A stretch of 64,000 nt of DNA. Origin: Paratinospora sagittata. Its lineage: Eukaryota; Streptophyta; Magnoliopsida; Ranunculales; Menispermaceae. This document shows positions 45,265-56,519 of the stretch, piece by piece. Positions within the stretch are counted from its first letter, which is position 1; each line of letters opens with the position of its first letter. Location: contig CM069611.1 in assembly GCA_035771175.1 (NCBI GenBank), forward strand, positions 16,172,866 to 16,236,865, given 5' to 3'. The notes under the pieces were generated by a model that was not told the origin of the DNA, searched no databases, and saw nothing but the letters and a program-made list of their open reading frames with translations. The position numbers and the translations under genes are program-made.

Positions 45265-47983
45265 TTAATACCCCAAAACGATCTATTAATGGCCAATGAT
45301 TTGTCACATGTGTGAAAATTTATATTTTTCTCTCCTTTCCTTTCCAACAGTAAACTCAAATATCATTTATTGGAAATAACCAAAAATTACTCATTAATCT
45401 ACTCTAAATTTTCCTTCATGCAAGATGAATATTGGGAACCAAATCACTACCCAAAACTCTAATATCTTTTATTGGAAATAACCAAAAATTACTTCTTAAT
45501 CTACTCTAAATTCCCCTTCATGCAAGATGCATATTGGAAACCAAATCACTACCCAAAACCGTAATCCTATTACATTCATTAATAGGAGGAACTTTTCTTA
45601 GCCGTCACACTCAACGCCATCTTCTTCATTCTACTCTCAACCCTAGAGCGTGAGCACACAGAGTGATGGCCGCCGGCGCATCGTTGGAGCATCACCCAGG
45701 GTGATTTCCTTTTATCACTGTAAGTTTGCTTCTCCATTAATTATACAATCGATCACTCTGTTTTTTACGTAGGAGATGGCAGCCATGAATGAACCCATCT
45801 GCAACTGATTTCTTTTCCTCTTCTTTTTTCTTTCCCTCTTTTCTTTCTTGTGCCATCTTCCTCTGTTTTCCTGTTTCACCGCACCAGGCACTGCAAATAT
45901 AATGCCTTTCAGGACACCCACTCCACCAACATACATATCACGTGATATATATATATATATAACATATGGTTTTAATATGCATTCATTGTTTAGATTATAA
46001 AATGCATACTGCCACCTCATTCTCTTCTTTTTTACTAATGCCATTTTTTTAAGCACTCATTTCATCACACCTTGCACTTGCCGCCATTCAGCACATAATA
46101 ATGTATATCATATATCACATATATGTTTTTTTAAATGACCACACACACATCATTTAAATATTATTTTAATATTCTAGGTACCAGGTATTCATGCTTTAAT
46201 CCTTTAAACACCCACACCATATATGAAATATCATATTCCTTATTATATGAGGTTATGTCTTACCATATATTCATATGGGTATATATGTATATATAATATA
46301 GCAGCCACAACCTTTAAATATTAATATAATATATATATTATAGGTTGTAAGCACCACCACTATTAAGGATTCATGTATTATATGTTATATATACTTGTTA
46401 AACATCGCATCACTATATATATGTATATATCTCTACACTCATAATCGTTCTTATGAGTATTTATATTAACAAACGTAATATACGTGTACAGGTTGAGTAC
46501 TAGGCGTAACGAAAAATTTAAGTAATTTGGAATTTAGCGATTCAGGTGGGGAAGATTCTATGCCTTTATAATATTTTATTTTGATATGTAGATAGGAACA
46601 TTAAATTAATTAGATTTATAGTATCATTAGATTATTCATGCATGCTTGTCTTACATGATTGTACATATTATGATTTGTTATCCCAAGTTGATGTTGGATG
46701 CACGTAATTCATGTGTACTTTTTAAAGTTTGATAATGAGATATATCACGAGAGTATTAGCATAATTGTTATAATAAAGTTCATGCGTGAATGCTATTGTT
46801 ATTTGACATTGTGATATGATACCATGTTTTATGGAGTTTGAACATGTCATATGAATAGAAGTTATATATCATATTTATGTTGTATGTATGATATTGTGAC
46901 ATCATTAAAGAACACGATTAAGAAAAGAATAACACATATGGAGCAGTTATTCTAAGGAATATCGCCAATTATTATTTTAGGGTAGTTATTCTAATGAATA
47001 TCGCCAATGACTATAAGTATTATGGGGCAGTTATTCATGATGAATATCGCCAACGAGTTTTTAATTTTTGGGTAGTACCACCCTGGGTTTGATTTCCTAA
47101 AGGTACGTGATTTGGAACGTGATAGAATTCTCGACTCAAACAATCAAATGTTGCAACGATTAATGTGTGAAACTTGTTTGTAATGTTCTTGTGTATATAT
47201 CATGATAAGATGTTGTGAATTGTTTAGATGACCCACTGGGCTTTTAAGCTCATCCCTATTTTTCACATACAGGTACATGAAAGAATAGAGTCGCAAGTTC
47301 GTGACGTGTCTCACAGTAGTAGGGGTGGGTTAGTGGTTTGAGTAGCGTTATGGTAGTAGGACTGAGTAATTATTTAATAATTGACTATATCAATTAAATG
47401 GGTTGTATTAGGAATCAATGCTTTTGGAATATTATAGTGGTCGTTGAAGATTTCATGGGTTATTTTATATGTTTATGCCTTGGATTTGAACTTGTTAATT
47501 CTATTTGATGAATATATTTTAAATGTTGCATCCATAATGGATGGACAAGGGCAAGTACCCTCATGGCTCACTTATCAATTTGTGTAATGGGAATCTATAA
47601 TCCGTGGCATAGAAACTATAAGAGTATTCTTCTATCTGAACTTGTAACCTTATTTTGAATATAAATGATATTATTAAATTTATTTTTACGTGTGTAAAGA
47701 TTTTGGGTTAAGGTAGATGGATACAATTCACGCCTCGATTTTCTTTTTACTATTTTCTTTATAAGAGCAAATATTTATTCTTATTACTTTAAATTTAAGT
47801 TTTGAAAATCGGAGTGACATTTTCACTGGGTACTCATGTATGTAAAATAATGTACCTTGTCTACTTTGTACCCTCTGTATTCAAAGAGGATGAATAAAAA
47901 GATCTGAGTTGATGGCCAAGATTGTTTGCACTCCAGTTCTATGATTTGTTGCATATTTCTTGGTAACTGAACGGGGTGTGATA
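45265..47983 (+). mobile_element. Second chromovirus-type LTR (5' LTR by its PBS)
   Basis: A TTTAATACCCC word at about 45267 could be a mutated TGTAATACCCC start, and the end reads GGGGTGTGATAA at about 47983, next to a PBS. Inside, CCACTGGGCTTTTAAGCTCA at 47230 matches the conserved block of such LTRs (54788 in the third copy). Three similar words ending GAATATCGCCAA repeat at 46940-47055. The start is inferred and may be wrong by hundreds of bases; the end and PBS are firmer. Confidence 0.5.
45359..45562. repeat. 102-bp tandem duplication
   Basis: Two adjacent copies with period 102 (AATATCATTTATTGGAAATA at 45359, AATATCTTTTATTGGAAATA at 45461), differing at only a few bases. The copy borders do not coincide with any element edge. 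Confidence 0.85.
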
Positions 47984-47986
47984 ATT

Positions 47987-47999
47987 TTGGTATCAAAGC
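47987..47999 (+). other. Primer binding site (tRNA-Met type) of the second chromovirus LTR
   Basis: TTGGTATCAAAGC, one change from the canonical TGGTATCAGAGC, four bases after the LTR end. It places the interior of this element to the right. Confidence 0.7.
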
Positions 48000-48421
48000 A
48001 AATCACTCCTCGAATTCTTAAACAATGTTAATTGGACCACCTTGTAATGTGTGATGACCACCTTAGTATGCACATCGATCTCTCGGTACGCACACCGATC
48101 ATTTGCCACTTTGGAATGTGGGTCGACCTTTTGATACACACATGTTTAACACAAGACACCCTTTACCACGTGGCACCTAGGAAAGAGTTGTCATTGTTTG
48201 GGTGGCATAAGGGGGCGCACACGAACCATAAGAGTAGGTGCTAGGGTAACTCCATCTCGAAGTATTATCTGGATCTTACTGGGAAATATGGTGATTATGT
48301 ATGAAGTATAGTCCTAGCTTGATTAAATATTTTACATTGAATGGATATAAATTTCCCTATCATGAGCAAATGGGATTACCGTGCTAGTCCGATGAATGGG
48401 AGCATAGTGATAGGATGAAGG
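48000..48421 (+). other. Leader-like internal DNA after the PBS
   Basis: Short open stretch with repeated words (CACATCGATCTCTCGGTACG, CACACCGATC) and no retroviral domain. It is probably leader of the chromovirus-type element, cut by the solo LTR at 48422. Confidence 0.4.
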
Positions 48422-49956
48422 TGTTGGCCCAAAAATGTCCAAGAGGGGGGTGAATTTGACAATGGTGCAGGTTTTAAAAACTTAACAAAACAAATTTACA
48501 ATTGAAACAATACAGCAACAGTCAATAAACATAAACGATAAAGAATAGTGAAAGGAACAATCAATTAGTGAAGTACGCATAGATTTAGACTGGTTCAGCT
48601 CCTACCTACCTTTACTACCTAATCTCCCCGATAAGGATTTTGTCCAAACTCCTCTATTGAATCCTCTTACTGGTGAGGATCAAACTTTTACAACCTTTCT
48701 CAATTTCACGGGTGTGAGAAAGATCGTTAACCACTTGAACAACACTTGCTCAACCTCAGTGACATACAGAGTCAAAAAAGAAAATCAAATACAAGTTTGA
48801 GAGTTTGATTCTGTTACCAAGAATCAAAGAAATACTTACAGAGCAAATAATGAAACTCAGACCATCACTGATTCAGCTATGAATGTATGATTATGCTTGG
48901 CTGAAAAGTTATAGGTTACTGTTCCTCCTTCCTTCAATGGACTTTGAAAAATATGATAGTGAAGAATAACTAATCCAAAAGGTGATTTCAAATCAGAGTA
49001 TTGTCAAAGTATTTTCGCACTGTTTTTCACAAAAATATCAGACTAACTTTCAAATAGTTTTTGTGAAAATCTTGTTTCTTTTCTTGTTTTCTTTTCAACG
49101 GCTCAAAGTGATGTACTTATATAGAGAGCCTTTGAAATTCAAACTTTTAAAAAGTTTTGGCACTTGACTTGAATTTCAAATCAAATGGTTAAATTGTTTC
49201 GTCAAAATGTCTATGTTCAGACTGTTCGAGAAAACCTGAAGCATTTGTGCAATCACAAGAATAGAAGGTTTCAAAAACAACGCAGGTTGACAGTCTTTTC
49301 AGAACTTTTGTCATTGTCGCATTAGCGTCCTAAATTACACTGTTCTGAAAAATAAACTTTTTGTCAATTTCTTCTAGGAGGGTGTTAATGCTACATTAAC
49401 GTCCTAATGGGTTTATATTTCGAAAACCCAAAAGTTCAGGGAGGGCGCTAATACACGATCAGCGTCCTGATGACAACTGTTGGTTTTTCTAGGTTGGTTC
49501 GATGACGACACTAATACTCGATCAGCGTCTTGATTTGAACGATGAACACTCAAACCCAAAAACCATCACCGCCCTGATGGTCCATTAGCGTCCTATAGTG
49601 TTGGCTTGATATTAAGTTGCTAGTCACTGCATTAGCGTCTTAATGTCCCATCAGTGTCCTAAAAGACACTAAAAAACAGTTTTCTTGAAAATTGATTTTT
49701 TAAAAACTCGATAAAATCAAATTAACACTTAAGGTTTTTGGATCAAACCAAACATTTGGAAATCATGCAATTGGTCCAAAGATGAGTCGAAAAATCTTCG
49801 AATTGAATTAATTAAACTCATTTTCTATAAGACATAAAATCTTTTGATAACTGATGAGAAATCATGGAAAATTCATGAAGTGAATGATTTTTTGAATCAG
49901 ATTATGGCTGACACTCTACAATCCTAAATCATTCTAATAACATAGCATTTAATTCC

Positions 49957-50043
<87 letters not shown>

Positions 50044-50197
50044 TCTTCATCTTTATCACGAGCTTAACTTCCTTTCCACCATGCTTTGAGTGAAGTGTCA
50101 ATGCATCATCATGTATTCAAGATACTTAAAAATGCGGTTTGTCAATCATCAAAATATCTTCTCTCATATATGGGACATGAGGGTTATTGGAATAACA
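48422..50197 (-). mobile_element. Copia-type solo LTR
   Basis: 1776 bp in minus orientation (TGTTATTCCAATAACCC at 50197 to TTTTGGGCCAACA at 48422). Flanks are GAAGG and TAAGG, four of five matching. It contains a reduced mini-unit array at 48660-48750 and hairpin units at 49320-49670 (for example GGGCGCTAATACACGATCAG ending CGTCCTG). No PBS or PPT is adjacent. Confidence 0.75.
49961..50042. repeat. Compound microsatellite (TA)25 then (TG)15
   Basis: An uninterrupted TA run from 49961 to 50010, then TC and a TG run to 50042, within the LTR 48422-50197. Confidence 0.95.
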
Positions 50198-51880
50198 TAA
50201 GGTTAAGTTCTTGAGTTTATGCATATTCAATCAAAAATTGAAGGATTAATGATTACATGAAAATTATAAGGTTTGAGAATGATCTAAATAAATAGACGTA
50301 CATATTGGGACTCAAGATTTAAGGATCTTATAACTATGATCAATGATTAGTGTTGACTTTAAGGTCTCTGGAGCATTTCAAACTCATGATCATTTATATA
50401 TAAACAATGATTTATGATAGCCACATGGACATCAAAGTGAGTGCATACTATGTATGTTAATCTTGCCATGTATGGAGAGTATGACCAGATTAGGATGGAT
50501 TTGTAAATTTTGAAATTATTGAATTACTTGATCCTCATATTATATATGATGAGTGATTATGACAAGAGAAATGTAGTCCTTGATGGGTATTAGCATATCC
50601 TATTCTATTTTAATATTAAGGTGATCAAATGATTGCATTACTTGATATTAGTACTAATTTGATCACTTCAAGTATGTCGATTTTGGGTATCGATATAATC
50701 AAATAGATTAGATGATCATAATGTGAAAAAAAAATGGGGGGTTGTACACATTGATATGAGTTTAGTATATTCTCAACCGATGGTCGTAAATTGACTATAG
50801 AAGATCTTAGGTTATTAATCTAGAGTAAAGGAAGTAATGAAGAATATGATAAGGTCACTTAATTGAATTAGTATGTGACCAAGAAGATTGGATGATCTAC
50901 TTAGTTAGAAACCTTATTAGATATATAAGGTTGATTTGATGATCAATGAGAGCTCAATCTCTGTGAACAGATCAATACGATTAATAGCCAGACATTTAAT
51001 TATCAAGAAATCAACCTCAAGACTATGTGGGGCTGATATCTATTTCATTGAAAGACTTACAAGTCAAAACCGAGGAAAATAAGCTATTGAGAAAAACAAT
51101 TTTAAGCCTAATATGTGATTAGGTAAGGAAAATTAAACCTTATGGAAAATTCTAGAAGGGAAATAAAACTTAAGGAGAATAGGTCTTATGGAAAATGGCA
51201 TGGATACGCCTGCTTAGAATAATGAGCCTTAAAGGAAATATGGCTCATTGAAAAATCAAATGAATAACCAAGTAGATCGTTAACAGACATAAGCATTGGT
51301 TTGACCTAATGACCAGATCTAACCAAATATTTGGTTATGAGTTATGGAACCCATAACCTGAAGTGTTATGGTTTCCGCAATGAGTCTTAGAAGCTTGCGA
51401 GCACAGGAAAATATAGAAAACCTTAGAGCTTAAGGGCCATCAAAGCTAGGCCATAGCTTAATAATCAATGTTCGAGAAGCCAAGCCGGAGAAATAGCATA
51501 GCAGCCTTCGCTTGAAGGCTTTATGTGGCATGAGAATGAGAACTTATGGAATTCAACAACTAATTACACAATCATCTCCTCATTCATGTTTAGATGGACT
51601 TATAAGTTGAATTCTAATAGATGGGAGCATTTCTGGTTCCCTTGAGAAAAATGTTGAACCAACAAACAATTGTATATCATCCAAAGAAAAATATTATATT
51701 GATCAAACTAATTTAGAGGAATGTAATTCAAAGCCTTAATGCACCAATGTCCTCATTCTAAGAGGCACCATAAATTAACAACTTAGACCGGCTAGAGCTT
51801 GAAACAAGGGGTATTTCCTCTCTAGCATCTGAATATTGGCTGCAATGACGCAAAATGAACCTCTTTGAAAAAAGGTGCAA
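50198..51880. other. Non-coding DNA between two copia-type LTRs
   Basis: 1.7 kb without a recognisable ORF. It may be the interior of the element with the PBS at 47987. A 110-bp stretch at 50851-50960 is repeated at 53709-53818 with five differences. Confidence 0.45.
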
Positions 51881-53708
51881 TGTTGGCCCAGAAGTTTGTC
51901 GAAGAGGGGGGTGAATTGGACAACTATGATTAATTAAAATCAATTGTTGATTTGCAGTGCAATGAAAATAATAATAACAGTGACAAATATAAGATGATTT
52001 GCACAATCGATTTATAGTGGTTCAGCTATATACCTACCTCCACTACCTAACCTCCTTAGTTAAGATTTCAAGGCTTCACTAAGTTATCCTCTTAACCTTC
52101 TCAACTTCATGGGTGTGAGAACAAACTTCATGGGTGTGAGAACAACCTTTACAACACTCAACTTGTAGGTGTGAGACAACTTATCCTACTTAACTTGACG
52201 AGTGTGAGTTAGCCTCTAAACTCCCAACTTAATAGGTGTAAGACAACCTATCTACTCAACTTGACGGGTGTGAGTCAACCTTGAAACTCTTAACTTTCAG
52301 GTGTAAGACAACCTATCTACTCAATTGACGGGTGTGAGTCAACTTATGAACTTATACTAAGTAAAATCAGCAACTTATGTAGCTGCAACAAATTACAACT
52401 TGATACAGATGATAACTGATATGCAATTTGAGTACAACTGTATGCTATGAACTTTCACTCTAACAACAGATTCAACAAAAATATATCAATTTGAAATAGC
52501 TGAAAATCGTGTAAATCAAACATTCTTTCTTTCACTGGTTTTCCAAAGATGAAAAATGTTAAGTTTAAGAAAACCAAACCTTTAAAATAAAAATTTTGTG
52601 CAGCTTTGAAAACATTGAAAACACCTAAATTTCAAATAGTTTGAGTGCAAAAATTTCAAAGATGATTCTTCAATCTTGTTGAAGTTGAATATTTATAAAC
52701 ACATATTGTGCGAAAACAATAGTTTTTGACTTCTTGAGATCGTTGAAAAAGTGAATCAAATTGTTGTCAAACGGCTTAATTCTTTCACACAAATGGTATG
52801 TTCAGTTTTACCGTAGTGTTCTGATTCAATTCAGTTTACAAGAAAATGGAAATTGATTCAGAGATCACCTTTTTCATGTAGCAGCAATGACAGTGTCAGA
52901 TTCTTTACCATGCCTTGCATTAGGGTCCTGAAGCAGCGTCAGGGAGCTACTGCGTAGATAAGTGAAATTAGTAAAGTCTCATAGTAGCGTCCTAATGTAG
53001 TAGTAGCGTCCTAAAGCATTGTCAACTTAAAAATCAAGTTCTTCTTAATTAGCTCAGGGAGGGCTCTAGTCTGCAATAGCATCCTGACAGACTGAACGAC
53101 TAGTTTCCTTGAAAGTTAGGGAGGGAGCTAATCACGTTTCAGCATCCTACTTGAAAACATGTTTAAACATTTCTAGAAACTAGTAGCGCCCTGAAGTGTT
53201 GGCTCGATATTAAGTGACTAGCCACTGCATTAGCATTTTGGACCTCTATCAGCGTTCTTAAAGACACTTAACATGATTTTTCTGATTTTTCAATCTTTGA
53301 AATCCAATTAAATCAAAACATATTTTGTGCTTTTTGGATCAAATCAAATACTTGGAAAAAACATTCAAATAGTTTGAAATTCATTTGAAATACTTAAACA
53401 AATCGATCAAACTCATTCACTAAGAATCAAGATATTTTTGAAAAGCTTGTTTTGTCATAGATTTGTTGAATTGTGTTAGAGTAAAGTCCTACAAATCTAA
53501 ACGGACATTAAACCTTTTGTAGTTCTTGATCTTGATCCTTGTTGACTTGATTTTCCATGACTTGGTATAAGCCCAATTGAGTGAATTCTTCTTGAGATAT
53601 GATCATCTTCATATTACTTTACTGAAATACTCAATAAACTCATTAGATCAAAAGATGGATTAGGTTGAAATTATCAAAATATTCTTCATGGGGTTCCTTG
53701 AGACAACA
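51881..53708 (-). mobile_element. Copia-type LTR without matching target duplication
   Basis: 1828 bp in minus orientation (TGTTGTCTCAAGGAACCCC at 53708 to TCTGGGCCAACA at 51881). It resembles the copia A LTR in its start. The mini-unit array at 52085-52345 uses the word TTGACGGGTGTGAGTCAACC and includes an exact 21-bp tandem copy (AACTTCATGGGTGTGAGAAC at about 52104). The flanks TGCAA and AAGGT do not match. No PBS is adjacent. Confidence 0.75.
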
Positions 53709-53818
53709 AAGGTCACTTAATTGAATTAGTATGTGTCCATGAAGATTGGATGATCTACTTAGTTAGAAACCTTATTAGATATATAAGGTTTATTGGATGA
53801 TCAATGAGAGCTCAATCT
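53709..53818. repeat. 110-bp direct repeat, second copy
   Basis: Matches 50851-50960 with about five substitutions and no gaps. It begins exactly at the LTR edge 53708/53709 and ends at the start of the next LTR at 53818. Confidence 0.9.
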
Positions 53819-55077
53819 GTAATACCCCAGGTTTGCACACAATAAAAAAAAAATTGAACTTCGGGCGTTCCTTTTCCTATATAAGGACCCCCCCCCCAAC
53901 TTTGTTATTTTCACACCAAAACACTTTTTTCTCTCTCTTGCTCTCTTTGTGATTTCTCTCTTCTCTTTTTGAAACTCTCTTCGTGGTGCAACGCGGTTTT
54001 GCTAGGGAGGAGATGCCAGTTCGAGAAAGAGTTTTTATCTAAATGTGGGGAATGAAACATAGGTTTGCGTGTTTTATAAATTTTATTAAAGTTTACATTC
54101 ATTTATCATTATGTCTACTATTCATTTACATTGCATTATTGCGTATAATGTTCATACTTGTCATACTTATGCCTGTACAGTTGGAGTTCATGTATTACAC
54201 TATTACTATGTCGGATTATTGGTCAATCTGACTCAACCAGACTTAGTCTTGTCCTTAGTAACTTTAAATAGTGAACATGAGGCAGCGTGCTGCTCTAGAC
54301 AATTGGTATTTAAGTGGACCTCGTGTCCCACCTCTCAATTGGAGACTAATCTAGTTGGTCTTATTTGAAATTTATCAGCTTATACAAGTGATACTGAACA
54401 TCCTAACTTTACACATGGTAATATCGACCCGATAAGAATCACCAAATGTTGTCGAATCTTGTCTAATGTTAGTAAAGCCCGGACCTACTCATGCCTTGGC
54501 ATCATACATAAGCACCACCTAGGGACGTAAGTGGTTTATGATCCACAAAATAGTTAGAAGCAATGCTCACTATTCTTGATATTTCCATGGAGAGGAACAC
54601 ACAATGTGAACCCGGGTTTACCTGGGGATGGACATATGTACGTGAACTCAGGGGTCGTACAATCATAGAACCATTACGAGATGGTGTCATGCATACATAC
54701 ATGTTGTATTGTTTATGATGCTTGTTGTGTTTATGTGATATTTGATTATGAAGTTTCCTTTATTAATTGTTATATTCACAAACTATTTTACCCACTGGGC
54801 AATAGCTTACCCCTTTGTTATCTAATTTTTCTCAGGAGTTTAGGGTGGACTGTGTGGAGGTTTTTGGGCCCACATTTTGTAACCCTTGTTAATTATAGGG
54901 AGATTTTGGGAGGATGTTCCCTTAATCATATTTTGTACAAAAATACATTCTGAAATTAATATAATCAGATTTGTACTCAATTATGTTTCTGCGCACTCGG
55001 TTATTGTTATAATGCATTCGTGCCCCGCCTGTGAGTGTTCCGCAGGTTTAGGTGCGTCCGGGGGGGGGGGTTTGACA
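53818..55077 (+). mobile_element. Chromovirus-type gypsy LTR, complete
   Basis: 1260 bp from TGTAATACCCCAGG to GGGTTTGACA, directly followed by a tRNA-Met PBS. A TATA box (TATATAAG, 53878-53885) is followed by a run of C, and a run of ten G lies near 55060. The conserved CCCACTGGGCAATAGCTTAC block is at 54788. It is the best-defined copy of the family at 42431, and its start fuses with the last base of the 110-bp repeat. Confidence 0.85.
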
Positions 55078-55082
55078 TTAAA

Positions 55083-55094
55083 TGGTATCAGAGC
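55083..55094 (+). other. Primer binding site (tRNA-Met) of the chromovirus-type element
   Basis: TGGTATCAGAGC, five bases after the LTR end at 55077. The interior is cut off after less than 200 bp by the Tat-lineage element. Confidence 0.85.
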
Positions 55095-55200
55095 AAAAGG
55101 TCCACGACCCGCCCAAGTCCACCAATTAGGAGAAGAAAACTATATTAGATATATATATCTTTAGAATTATATTATATATGAATTATATATAGTTGAGACT

Positions 55201-55232
<32 letters not shown>

Positions 55233-55278
55233 CTAGATAACTATATAGTTTTTATATAGTTTAGATTTATATATATAC
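55095..55278. other. Short internal remnant with AT-rich simple repeats
   Basis: About 60 bp of leader sequence after the PBS, then TATATA tracts, the longest near 55205-55232. No gene. Confidence 0.6.
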
Positions 55279-56141
55279 TGTTGGTGCAAGATTTGACCAA
55301 CACACATAGACGATGAGGTGGGAAGAAGATGTTGATCTGGAACTCGGCAGGGTACTAGGAAAATCGCCGGAGGTTGGTGATTTGAGAGAGAGAGAATAGG
55401 TTATCGTGAGGAACACCAATGTGGTGTCTGCCAAAGACCCTCCGATGCCTAAGTTAGTTCAGAACTGCGTAATACTGAACTTAGTCGAGAATGGCTTAGA
55501 GTTGCTTACCTTCCCCTTAGGGGTTCAGGTCTTGTTATAGAGAAGGCTTGAGGTTTTTGGCCTTGTCGTGGTGTTGTTGTAGAATTAGGAAACTAACTCG
55601 TGATCGAAAAGCATATCTGATTCCTGATAAGATTCGGTCTGATCTTCATGGGATCCGGATGACTTATCAGTCTCCTAGTTGAACCGGTAGAGTGTCTGGC
55701 TTTATCAGAGTCGGACTAGGAGTGAATCCCGAACTTGTCGCAATGGATCACACCCTATTCCTATCCGACTAGGGATTCCGTCGTCATCCATCCCGAAGTC
55801 GAAGATTACTAGTGGTTGATATGCCGATCTGTGGTCTTTCCTTATGGCTGCCAAATACTGAAGTTTCAGTCTGTCGTGAGGTCGGTATATAATGGTCAGT
55901 GACCCCCGCTAATTGATATTGATCAGGCAACTCAAGTGTTCCTTGGCCGACCTTCCATAATGGCTGTGTTATTTAACTGGTCGGTAGGACAAACCATGGC
56001 TTCTGCTGCGTGCCTGGTTAAGCAGATCTGTCACGCTTGTCCGGAACATTATAAGTCGGTATAACTACCTGAAATGTGTTATGTCTCACTGGACTAGACT
56101 AATATGGCTGACGTATCTTATGCTTAGTATATGGTCCAACA
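55279..56141 (-). mobile_element. 3' LTR of the Tat-lineage gypsy element
   Basis: In minus orientation it runs from TGTTGGACCATATACTAAGC (56141) to TTGCACCAACA (55279), 863 bp. The PPT lies just outside its start. Base composition becomes visibly more GC-rich here than in the DNA to the left. The 5' LTR lies beyond the window. Confidence 0.8.
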
Positions 56142-56158
56142 GTTACCCCCAAGCTCCG
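56142..56158 (-). other. Polypurine tract of the Tat-lineage element
   Basis: The minus strand reads GAGCTTGGGGGTAAC directly before the LTR start TGTTGGACC, a typical Tat-lineage arrangement. Confidence 0.75.
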
Positions 56159-56519
56159 AGCAAGACTAGTTGCTTGGAGGTTAGACGAAACGACAAATAC
56201 CGAGCCATTTAATGCAGGTGACAGCTGTGCGGGCATGTGCCGTCTGACAGCACGGCCGCCGATGCACGTCCTCTTATTGTGAGCCGTTGATTTTGCCTAG
56301 GGATTCATGCTCATAATTACGCCTTACAGGTCGTTTGCCTATACATAAAGAACTGCTTATTTGCTCTCTATTCATCAACTGCGCTCTGTGAAATTGGTAA
56401 TCGCTTGCTCGGCTATTTTGGTCTTCCACTCTGGCGCAGTAACTCCTTATTCCGAGCTTTTCCTTTGTTTTTCTTCTAGGTAGTCTGTAGTCCATAGGCA
56501 TATCCCCTAGGTTGTTTAG
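56159..56519. other. Spacer between 3' LTR and the antisense ORF
   Basis: 361 bp without a supported minus-strand gene. On the plus strand it is the upstream region of the antisense ORF and would hold its promoter; no clear TATA box is visible. Confidence 0.4.

Noticed and set aside
45666..45710. Gene start at a GC-rich ATGGCCGCC word
   Set aside because: The frame closes after about a dozen codons, and the region lies within a chromovirus-type LTR.
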